A stretch of 6,369 bases of DNA from an uncultured Flavobacteriaceae bacterium (GTDB lineage Bacteria > Bacteroidota > Bacteroidia > Flavobacteriales > Flavobacteriaceae), in contig CALIIP010000234.1 in NCBI GenBank assembly GCA_938018045.1, positions 1 through 6,369 on the forward strand. Reading direction: 5' to 3'. Below are positions 1 through 4,653 of the stretch, one piece after another. The notes under the pieces were generated by a model, which searched no databases, was not told the DNA's origin, and saw only the letters and a program-made list of their open reading frames with translations. Every line of letters begins with the position of its first letter. The stretch's first letter is position 1. The translations under genes and the position numbers were made by a program.

Positions 1-1
1 G

Positions 2-598
2 AAAGAATTAACATTTGAGCAGTTAATATCTTCAGGTTTAATACTAAAGAGCAAGAGTAAATTACACAATTTAAAATTATCTCATAAATTATTAAAAAGT
101 AAAATAAATCAAGATAAATTTACTTTGAAAAAAAGTTATGATGAAATAACTGACGAAAAATATATAAATAGATATCTTGACACTATTGCAAGTGATAATT
201 ATAATCTTGATAGTATAATTTCTTCAGACCCAAGATTTAAAGTTTTTAAAGGTCTTGATATGAAAAAATCTAGAGTAATAGTTTTATGGAAAAAAAATAT
301 TATTCCTTCTTTCAAAAAAGTGCAATTAATTGAAAACGAGTCTACAAATTATAATATTGATAGCGGGAATTATTTAATTATCGATCATTTCACAAATAAT
401 AATCTAACCTATCAAATGGATGCTTTCTCAAACATCCATAAAATTAATGCTAAATTAGGTGAAATATATTTTATTGAAATAAACTCTTTAAAAGGGAAAA
501 AAGAATTTTATATAAATAATATAAGCCATAAAGAAGGAATTAGACTTCTTGGAAAATTAAAAAATCTTACACCTACTGACCTCGAAGAAAATAACTAG
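2..598 (+). CDS. 3' end of an unrecognised protein (partial, enters from the left edge)
   Basis: The reading frame is open from position 2 to the TAG at 596-598, giving 198 residues. A start could be placed at the TTG at 125 or the ATG at 260. Because the same frame runs unbroken to the window edge with similar Lys/Asn/Ile-rich composition, I read this as the C-terminal part of a longer protein. I do not recognise a family. The visible part is hydrophilic, with many Lys, Asn, Ile and Ser, and has no membrane segment, signal peptide or obvious metal or nucleotide motif. The middle (roughly residues 80-180 of the visible part) alternates hydrophobic and polar residues in a way that suggests a beta-rich fold, which is inference only. 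The gene is even more A+T-rich than its neighbours and is followed by a terminator that also serves the opposing tRNA. Confidence is good that it is coding and nil on function. Confidence 0.7.
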   Translation, partial: KELTFEQLISSGLILKSKSKLHNLKLSHKLLKSKINQDKFTLKKSYDEITDEKYINRYLDTIASDNYNLDSIISSDPRFKVFKGLDMKKSRVIVLWKKNIIPSFKKVQLIENESTNYNIDSGNYLIIDHFTNNNLTYQMDAFSNIHKINAKLGEIYFIEINSLKGKKEFYINNISHKEGIRLLGKLKNLTPTDLEENN

Positions 599-639
599 TA
601 AAAAAAATCTATCAAAAATATTAATTTCTTAACACAAAA

Positions 640-665
640 AAAGCCCTTCATTTCTGAAAGGCTTT
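640..665 (-). terminator. Hairpin terminator between tRNA-His and the left-edge gene, probably bidirectional
   Basis: Positions 640-650 pair with 655-665 around the loop 651-654, giving 11 positions with one A-C mismatch (646/659). Read on the minus strand, the stem runs into a U tract (complement of the A run at 634-642), so it ends the bshB1/tRNA-His transcript. Read on the plus strand it is followed by a weaker T-rich stretch (663-673) and may also stop the left-edge gene. Confidence 0.75.
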
Positions 666-674
666 GTATTTTTG

Positions 675-749
675 GGTGGAAGACGGGACTCGAACCCGCG
701 ACACTCGGTACCACAAACCGATACTCTAACCAACTGAGCTACAACCACC
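675..749 (-). tRNA. tRNA-His (anticodon GTG)
   Basis: The minus strand folds into a complete cloverleaf. The D stem is GCTC/GAGT, and the anticodon stem TCGGT/ACCGA encloses a loop with anticodon GTG at 714-712. The T arm is GCGGG, loop TTCGAGT, then CCCGT. The extra 5' G (position -1, at 749) opposite C73 (at 675) is the histidine identity element recognised by HisRS, and here it is genome-encoded. The 3' CCA is not encoded: the sequence continues C, A, A. In the acceptor stem, pairs 5:68 and 6:67 are both U-U, so two of the seven standard pairs are non-canonical. The gene has its own promoter (768-797) and a downstream hairpin terminator, so it looks functional and not like a relic. Confidence 0.95.
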
Positions 750-767
750 ATTTGCAACTTGCGAGCG

Positions 768-797
768 CAAAGATAACTTATTTCTTATTTTTAGCAA
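768..797 (-). promoter_or_regulatory. Promoter of tRNA-His, Bacteroidota type
   Basis: On the minus strand there is TTG at 797-795, a 19-nt spacer, and TATCTTTG at 775-768. This is an exact match to the Bacteroidota TAnnTTTG -7 element with a -33 TTG at normal spacing. Transcription would start near 761-763, leaving about 12 nt of leader before the tRNA. It sits entirely in the gap between the bshB1 stop codon and the tRNA, so the tRNA need not depend on read-through from bshB1. Confidence 0.7.
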
Positions 798-815
798 GTG
801 TTTCTTTTAAAAAAA

Positions 816-1541
816 TTAGATTAAATCATCTAGTTTTTTAACAGCTACATAACGCTCAACATTAAAGCCTTCAGCGAAGTCTGTTCCAATGAGTCTTCCT
901 AAATCTTGGGCACGATATTTTATACTATCTATAAAGTTTTTACTTGTTATTGGAGATATTGGTTCGTTGCTTTTAGGATCGTAAAACTGTGATGTATATG
1001 CTTTTACTGCATCCATCTTTACATCAATAAATCCTGTGACATCAACTACAAAATCTGGTTCTAAGTTTTTCCATTGTATATAATGGTATACTATTTTTGG
1101 TCGCCATGCTTCTTGTTCTTCTCCGTCCAATTCTGTTTCAATCTTTCTTAAACCTGATAAAAAACAAGCATCAGAAACCAATTTACTTCCTTTGCCATGG
1201 TCAATATGGCGATCATCAACGGCATTACACAACACTATTTCTGGTTGATATTTACGCAATATTTTAATTACCTCTAATTGATGTTCTTTATCATTAGTAA
1301 AAAAACCATCTGCAAAAGCAAGATTTTCACGTATAGTAACTTTTAATATTTTAGCAGCATTTGAAGCTTCAGTATCTCTAATTTCTGCTGAACCACGTGT
1401 TCCTAATTCTCCTCTTGTTAAATCAAGAATTCCCACCTTCTTTCCAAGTGATACTTCTTTAGCAATTGTTGCACCACATCCTAATTCAACATCATCTGGA
1501 TGTGCACCAATTGCAAGTATATCTAGTTTTATATTTTTCAT
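816..1541 (-). CDS. bshB1: Bacillithiol biosynthesis deacetylase BshB1 (N-acetylglucosaminyl-malate deacetylase)
   Basis: This zinc-dependent deacetylase of the LmbE/PIG-L family is 241 residues, the usual length. In bacillithiol synthesis BshB removes the acetyl group from GlcNAc-malate to give GlcN-malate, which BshC then joins to cysteine; the work is cytosolic. The sequence shows the family signature AHPDD at residues 13-17 (H14 and D17 as zinc ligands, D16 as the likely general base) close to the N terminus. It also shows the second signature RHIDHG at 111-116, with H115 as third zinc ligand and H112 near the active site. The segment TRGELGTRG at 42-50 is typical of the BshB1 branch, which separates it from general LmbE proteins. 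No bshA or bshC lies in this window. The start is the ATG at 1541, only 5 nt after a TAnnTTTG box, so the mRNA may be leaderless. No terminator is visible before the tRNA-His gene downstream. Confidence 0.9.
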   Translation of the reverse strand: MKNIKLDILAIGAHPDDVELGCGATIAKEVSLGKKVGILDLTRGELGTRGSAEIRDTEASNAAKILKVTIRENLAFADGFFTNDKEHQLEVIKILRKYQPEIVLCNAVDDRHIDHGKGSKLVSDACFLSGLRKIETELDGEEQEAWRPKIVYHYIQWKNLEPDFVVDVTGFIDVKMDAVKAYTSQFYDPKSNEPISPITSKNFIDSIKYRAQDLGRLIGTDFAEGFNVERYVAVKKLDDLI

Positions 1542-1546
1542 TAATA

Positions 1547-1554
1547 CAAAAGTA
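1547..1554 (-). promoter_or_regulatory. -7 element of the bshB1 promoter
   Basis: TACTTTTG on the minus strand matches TAnnTTTG and ends 5 nt before the bshB1 ATG. I find no good TTG at 17-23 nt upstream; the nearest, at 1584-1582, would need a 27-nt spacer, so the -33 half is weak. If used, it places the transcription start at or within a nucleotide or two of the start codon. Confidence 0.5.
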
Positions 1555-1643
1555 GTGAAAATCCTTGTTATAAAAATATTGCAAGAAAAAGCAATAAACT
1601 ACACGAAAAATAGAATGAATGGTAAAAATATATAAATAAAAGT

Positions 1644-1673
1644 TTGGTTATTCCAATTCTTATTCTATATTTG
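1644..1673 (+). promoter_or_regulatory. Promoter of the leucine-rich-repeat gene
   Basis: TTG at 1644-1646, a 19-nt spacer and TATATTTG at 1666-1673 form a full Bacteroidota-type promoter with the same spacing as the tRNA-His promoter. Transcription would start near 1678-1680, giving a leader of about 35 nt before the ATG at 1714. The leader has no purine-rich Shine-Dalgarno site. The rest of the 172-nt gap from bshB1 holds only the divergent bshB1 promoter and A/T-rich sequence in which I see nothing else. Confidence 0.7.
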
Positions 1674-1713
1674 TCAAGTAATAAAGTAGCTAATAAATCA
1701 AATTCCCACTACG

Positions 1714-2553
1714 ATGAAAACTTTAAAACTTATTTTACCGCTATTTCTAGCGTGTTCAACATTATCATTTTCTACTATTTCAGAATCTCAAAAAGATGTA
1801 TTAATTTCATTATACAATTCTACCAATGGTGAGAATTGGAATCAAAAATGGAATTTAGAGCAATCCCCTGAAAACTGGCATGGTGTAACAATAATAGACA
1901 ACAACGTTGTTGAACTTAATTTAAGTTCAAACAATCTTACTGGAAAATTACCAAACGATTTATCAAAATTATCAAGTTTAAAAGTCTTAAACTTATCAAT
2001 AAATAAAATAAGTGGAGAGATTCCGAAATCAATCGGTAATATTTCATCTTTAGAAAACATTATCTTATTTATGAATAGACTTGAAGGTGCTATACCTTCT
2101 GAGATAGGACAATTAGAAAATTTAATAGAGTTGACTCTTTTCAACAATAGAATAAATGGTGAAATCCCATCAACTATTGGGAAATTAAAAAACCTAAAAA
2201 CACTACATCTCAGTAGTAATAGTATCAACGGAAGTATCCCTTCTGAGATTACATTGCTGAGCCAATTAGAAATATTAAGCGTGTTTGATAATCAAATGAT
2301 TGGTGAAATTCCTGTTGAAATTGGTAATTTAACTCAATTAACAGAACTTTCTTTAGGAAACAATTCTTTTGAAGGAATTGTACCAATTGAAATTACAAAC
2401 CTAAACAACCTTTCAATATTACTAATTAATAATAATAAATTTGAAGATGTTGATTTGAGAATAACTCAAATTCCTTCATTAATACATTATGAAATATTGT
2501 CCCCAAAGATTAAAACCCTGAAGAATAATCAAAACGCAATTGTTTTAGAATAG
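1714..2553 (+). CDS. Exported protein with plant-type leucine-rich repeats
   Basis: The protein has 279 residues. Residues 1-20 form a signal peptide: Lys at 2 and 5, a hydrophobic core to about 13, then a Ser-rich end. Cys14 after LFLA could be a poor lipobox, but cleavage near residue 20 by signal peptidase I looks more likely. Residues 24-62 carry the Trp-rich N-terminal cap seen before such repeats (LYNSTNGENW, W46, then W55-HGVT). Seven consecutive units of exactly 24 residues follow (63-230), plus a decayed eighth (231 to about 250). The units fit LxxLxLxxNxLxGxIPxxIxxL, the plant-specific LRR class known from receptor kinases. The last 30 residues have no repeat and no recognisable type IX secretion tail or membrane anchor. 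LRR solenoids bind proteins or glycans; the ligand here cannot be told. The gene stands alone between its own promoter and a strong terminator. Confidence 0.85.
   Translation: MKTLKLILPLFLACSTLSFSTISESQKDVLISLYNSTNGENWNQKWNLEQSPENWHGVTIIDNNVVELNLSSNNLTGKLPNDLSKLSSLKVLNLSINKISGEIPKSIGNISSLENIILFMNRLEGAIPSEIGQLENLIELTLFNNRINGEIPSTIGKLKNLKTLHLSSNSINGSIPSEITLLSQLEILSVFDNQMIGEIPVEIGNLTQLTELSLGNNSFEGIVPIEITNLNNLSILLINNNKFEDVDLRITQIPSLIHYEILSPKIKTLKNNQNAIVLE
1900..2403 (+). repeat. Seven in-frame 72-nt units coding the leucine-rich repeats
   Basis: Residues 63-230 of the LRR protein are seven units of exactly 24 residues with no insertion or deletion, hence a 72-nt period in the DNA. The units are conserved at the Leu, Asn, Gly and Ile-Pro positions but diverged at the nucleotide level, so this is an old protein repeat and not a recent tandem duplication. 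Confidence 0.85.
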
Positions 2554-2586
2554 TGGTAGTTAAAAATTTACAGTTTTAATCAAACT

Positions 2587-2623
2587 AAAAATCCGTAAGA
2601 ATATATTTTTCTTACGGATTTTT
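2587..2623 (+). terminator. Strong bidirectional terminator between the convergent LRR and peroxidase genes
   Basis: Positions 2587-2601 pair perfectly with 2609-2623 (15 bp) around a 7-nt loop. On the plus strand the stem ends in a run of T (2619-2626, continuing T-rich to 2632), as expected of a Rho-independent terminator for the LRR gene. On the minus strand the A run at 2587-2591 gives the matching U tract for the peroxidase gene, whose stop codon lies 8 nt outside the stem. Confidence 0.9.
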
Positions 2624-2630
2624 TTTATTT

Positions 2631-3224
2631 TTAATTTTCTATCCAATCTATAATTGAAGTATCTGTTGGCAATGTTCTAGGAGATATTACTTTAACTAGT
2701 TCGCCAGTTTCATTCAGTAAGAATTTTTGAAAATTCCAAGAGACCTTAGAATCTTCAAGACCATTTTTAGTTTTATCAGTCAAAAACTTATAAACTTCAT
2801 GCATATCTTTTCCTTTTACAGAAATTTTACTCATCATAGGAAATGTAACACCATAGTTTTGCTCACAAAATGTTGCAATCTCAGAATCAGTTCCAGGTTC
2901 TTGCTTCATAAAATTATTAGCAGGAAAACCAACAATGGTGAAGTTTTGATCTTTATACTTATCATAAATGGTTTGCAATTGCTCATATTGTGGCGTTAAT
3001 CCACATTTAGATGCTGTATTGACAATCATGATTTTTTTCCCTTTTAAATCAGCAAATTTAAAATCGTCTCCAGATAAATCTTTTACAGTAAACTGGTAAA
3101 TATTCTCTTTATTTTCAGATAATTCTGGTATCACTAAATCTGCCATTTTTTTATTTTGATTTTTATCATTTTTACAACTAACCATACTTAAAATTATACA
3201 AAGTAACATTAACATTCTTTTCAT
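2631..3224 (-). CDS. Glutathione-peroxidase-family lipoprotein (probably thioredoxin-dependent thiol peroxidase)
   Basis: From the ATG at 3224 the protein has 197 residues. The frame can be extended to a TTG at 3257, but that extension covers the -7 promoter element, and the ATG start gives a clean lipoprotein signal: MKR, a hydrophobic run, then MVSC with Cys17 as the lipidation site. It should therefore be anchored in the envelope and face the periplasm. The GPx fold follows. The peroxidatic Cys is C74 in SKCGLTPQY. The WNF motif supplies W163 and N164 of the catalytic tetrad. The position usually held by Gln in FPCNQF reads FPANNF (N104, with Ala for Cys). C120 in TFCEQNYGVTFP sits where thioredoxin-dependent GPx proteins carry the resolving Cys, so it probably reduces peroxides at the expense of a thioredoxin-like donor and not glutathione. 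It converges on the LRR gene and diverges from the DUF2520 gene. Confidence 0.85.
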   Translation of the reverse strand: MKRMLMLLCIILSMVSCKNDKNQNKKMADLVIPELSENKENIYQFTVKDLSGDDFKFADLKGKKIMIVNTASKCGLTPQYEQLQTIYDKYKDQNFTIVGFPANNFMKQEPGTDSEIATFCEQNYGVTFPMMSKISVKGKDMHEVYKFLTDKTKNGLEDSKVSWNFQKFLLNETGELVKVISPRTLPTDTSIIDWIEN

Positions 3225-3246
3225 ATCTATCTTATTAAAATTTAAG

Positions 3247-3254
3247 CAAAAATA
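3247..3254 (-). promoter_or_regulatory. -7 element of the peroxidase promoter
   Basis: TATTTTTG on the minus strand matches TAnnTTTG. Transcription would start near 3241-3243, leaving about 18 nt before the ATG at 3224. No TTG is found at normal -33 spacing. The box supports the internal ATG over the upstream TTG (3257) as the true start. Confidence 0.5.
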
Positions 3255-3295
3255 CAAAAAAGAAAACTTGAAGTATAAAAATTATATTTATTGAG

Positions 3296-3303
3296 TATCT
3301 TCG
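3296..3303 (+). promoter_or_regulatory. -7 element of the DUF2520-KdsC operon promoter
   Basis: TATCTTCG differs from TAnnTTTG at one base and ends 4 nt before the ATG at 3308. A TTG at 3268-3270 lies 25 nt upstream, longer than the usual spacer, so the -33 half is uncertain. Use of this box would give a leaderless or nearly leaderless mRNA. It is divergent from the peroxidase promoter about 45 nt away. Confidence 0.45.
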
Positions 3304-3307
3304 CTTT

Positions 3308-4060
3308 ATGATTTCAGTAGTTATTCTTGGTAGTGGAAATGTAGCAACTCATTTAACTCGTGCTTTTTTAAAAGCCAGAGATGTGAAGGTTGTGCAAGTA
3401 TATAGTAGAAATGCAGAAAATATTAATTATTTAAAAAAGAAAACTTTAATTACTGATGATCTTGAAAATCTAAAAAATGCAGACATTTATATTATATCAA
3501 TTACAGATGATGCAATTGAAGAGTTCTCTAAAGGTCTTGAATTAAAAGGGAAATTAGTTGTTCATACTTCTGGAAGTGTTAATATGAATGTGTTAAATGG
3601 TGATTTTGATAAAGGCGTCTTCTATCCATTGCAAACATTTTCAAAAGGAACTAAAGTAAAGTTTAAGAAAATTCCGATTTGTATAGAATCAAACACTAAA
3701 AACGGAGAAGTTATACTTGAAAAATTAGCATCTTCTATTTCTAAAAAAGTTTATCAAATAGATTCTAAACAACGAGAAAAGTTACATTTAAGTGCAGTAT
3801 TTGTCAATAATTTTGCGAATCACTTATATCAAATTGGAAACGAAATATGTAAAGAAAATAAAGTTCCATTTGAAGTTTTATATCCGTTGATAAAAGAAAC
3901 TGCAAATAAGATTACAAAACTCTCTCCAAAAGATGCACAAACTGGACCTGCAAAAAGAAATGATATTAAAGTCATGGAAAAACAACTTTTGCAACTGTCT
4001 TATCATCAGAAAGAAATATATAAATTACTAAGTGCATCAATATTAAAAACACACAAATAA
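3308..4060 (+). CDS. Rossmann-like NAD(P)-binding protein with DUF2520 C-terminal domain
   Basis: The protein has 250 residues in two parts. Residues 1 to about 115 are a Rossmann fold with the dinucleotide-binding loop GSGNVA at 8-13, followed by the conserved HTSGS at 86-90 and YPLQTF at 106-111. The rest is the mostly helical DUF2520 domain, with LHLSAVFVNNFANHL (159-173) and QTGPAKRND (211-219) as its most conserved stretches. The layout resembles 6-phosphogluconate and hydroxyacid dehydrogenases and pyrroline-5-carboxylate reductase, so an NAD(P)-dependent oxidoreductase is likely, but the substrate of the family is not known to me. The stop codon overlaps the next start as TAATG, so translation of the two genes is probably coupled. 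In flavobacteria this gene is commonly paired with a KdsC-like phosphatase, as here. The start is the first ATG, directly after a promoter-like box. Confidence 0.85.
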   Translation: MISVVILGSGNVATHLTRAFLKARDVKVVQVYSRNAENINYLKKKTLITDDLENLKNADIYIISITDDAIEEFSKGLELKGKLVVHTSGSVNMNVLNGDFDKGVFYPLQTFSKGTKVKFKKIPICIESNTKNGEVILEKLASSISKKVYQIDSKQREKLHLSAVFVNNFANHLYQIGNEICKENKVPFEVLYPLIKETANKITKLSPKDAQTGPAKRNDIKVMEKQLLQLSYHQKEIYKLLSASILKTHK

Positions 4061-4587
4061 TGGAAAAAAGTTATAAAGAACTCATGCCGAAAATCTCTAC
4101 ATTTATTTTTGATGTTGATGGTGTATTAACAGACGGAACGGTAACCGTTTTTGAAAACGGAGAATTGGTTCGTCAAATGAATATAAAAGATGGATATGCG
4201 CTTAAAACAGCTGTTGATGCTGGTTTTAATGTCTGCATAATTTCTGGAGGAAGTAACGAAGGTGTGCGCTCTCGCTTAAGCAAATTAGGTATTACAGACA
4301 TTTATCTAGGCGCTCATAATAAAATCGATCAATATCAAGAAATCCTAAAAAAATATAGCCTAAGTCCTGATAACGTGCTATATATGGGAGATGATATTCC
4401 CGATTATCCTGTGATGAATTTGGTTGGTTTGCCTTGTTGCCCAAAAGATGCTGCTATTGAAATTCAAAATATTTCAAAATATGTTTCACAAAAAAATGGT
4501 GGAAAAGGTTGTGCTAGAGATGTAATAGAACAAGTACTCAAAGTACAAGATAAATGGAATGGAAAGTTTGATGCTAAGTATGATTAG
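4060..4587 (+). CDS. KdsC-like HAD phosphatase (3-deoxy-D-manno-octulosonate 8-phosphate phosphatase family)
   Basis: This is a cap-less (C0) HAD-superfamily phosphatase of 175 residues, the normal size for the KdsC/YrbI group. Motif I is FDVDGVLTDG, with nucleophile D18 and acid/base D20. Motif II is S62 in ISGG, motif III is K88, and motif IV is GDDIPD (110-115), with D111 and D112 as Mg ligands. The Gly-rich tail GGKGCARD (147-154) matches the C-terminal loop that closes the active site of the neighbouring subunit in KdsC tetramers. KdsC releases phosphate from Kdo-8-phosphate on the way to lipopolysaccharide. Specificity within this family cannot be fixed by motifs alone, so nonulosonate-phosphate substrates stay possible. 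It overlaps the DUF2520 gene by one base. No terminator follows, so read-through into the aminotransferase gene 66 nt downstream is possible. Confidence 0.85.
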   Translation: MEKSYKELMPKISTFIFDVDGVLTDGTVTVFENGELVRQMNIKDGYALKTAVDAGFNVCIISGGSNEGVRSRLSKLGITDIYLGAHNKIDQYQEILKKYSLSPDNVLYMGDDIPDYPVMNLVGLPCCPKDAAIEIQNISKYVSQKNGGKGCARDVIEQVLKVQDKWNGKFDAKYD

Positions 4588-4599
4588 TCGCAGAGCGAC
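4587..4599. other. Small GC-rich inverted repeat after the phosphatase gene
   Basis: GTCGC and GCGAC form a perfect 5-bp inverted repeat around AGA, starting on the last base of the phosphatase stop codon. It stands out from the A/T-rich surroundings. No U tract follows, so it is not a standard terminator. It may be an RNA stability hairpin, a protein site, or a scar of rearrangement; none of these can be decided here. Confidence 0.45.
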
Positions 4600-4609
4600 A
4601 GTCAATATA

Positions 4610-4617
4610 TATCTTTA
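4610..4617 (+). promoter_or_regulatory. Possible -7 element for the aminotransferase-sulfotransferase pair
   Basis: TATCTTTA matches TAnnTTTG except for the last base. No TTG sits at -33; TCG at 4588-4590 has the 19-nt spacing but a mismatch. If active, the transcript would start near 4622 with a leader of about 32 nt before the ATG at 4654. This is the only promoter candidate I see in the gap. Confidence 0.3.
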
Positions 4618-4653
4618 CAACTTTTTAACAATACAATAAAGTAAAATTAAATC

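Noticed and set aside
125..127. TTG as the start of the left-edge gene
   Set aside because: The frame stays open to position 2 with the same composition, so the gene most likely begins outside the window.
754..770. Overlapping short palindromes (GCAA-C-TTGC and TTGC-GAGC-GCAA) before tRNA-His as an operator or riboswitch
   Set aside because: They are short, overlap the -7 box and the start-site region of the tRNA promoter, and give no stable RNA structure distinct from the tRNA leader.
1644..1832. A short plus-strand frame overlapping the start of the LRR gene
   Set aside because: It begins on the -33 element of the LRR promoter, overlaps the real signal peptide in another frame, and its product has no recognisable features.
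1842..2228. A long open frame on the minus strand inside the LRR gene
   Set aside because: It is antisense to the repeat-coding region, and its openness follows from the 72-nt periodicity of the plus-strand gene. The product is Phe/Leu-rich with no start context or promoter.
1900..2403. A CRISPR or satellite-like tandem repeat suggested by the 72-nt period
   Set aside because: The units are in frame, diverged in DNA and conserved only at LRR consensus residues, which is explained by protein structure.
2727..2999. A plus-strand frame opposite the peroxidase gene
   Set aside because: It is antisense to a gene with clear GPx motifs, and its product has no family features.
3225..3257. An 11-residue N-terminal extension of the peroxidase from a TTG start
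   Set aside because: The extension covers the TAnnTTTG box and would bury the lipoprotein signal peptide; the ATG at 3224 gives a standard MKR start.
4587..4599. Inverted repeat after the KdsC-like gene read as a terminator
   Set aside because: The stem is only 5 bp and no U tract follows it directly, so it does not meet the usual form of an intrinsic terminator.
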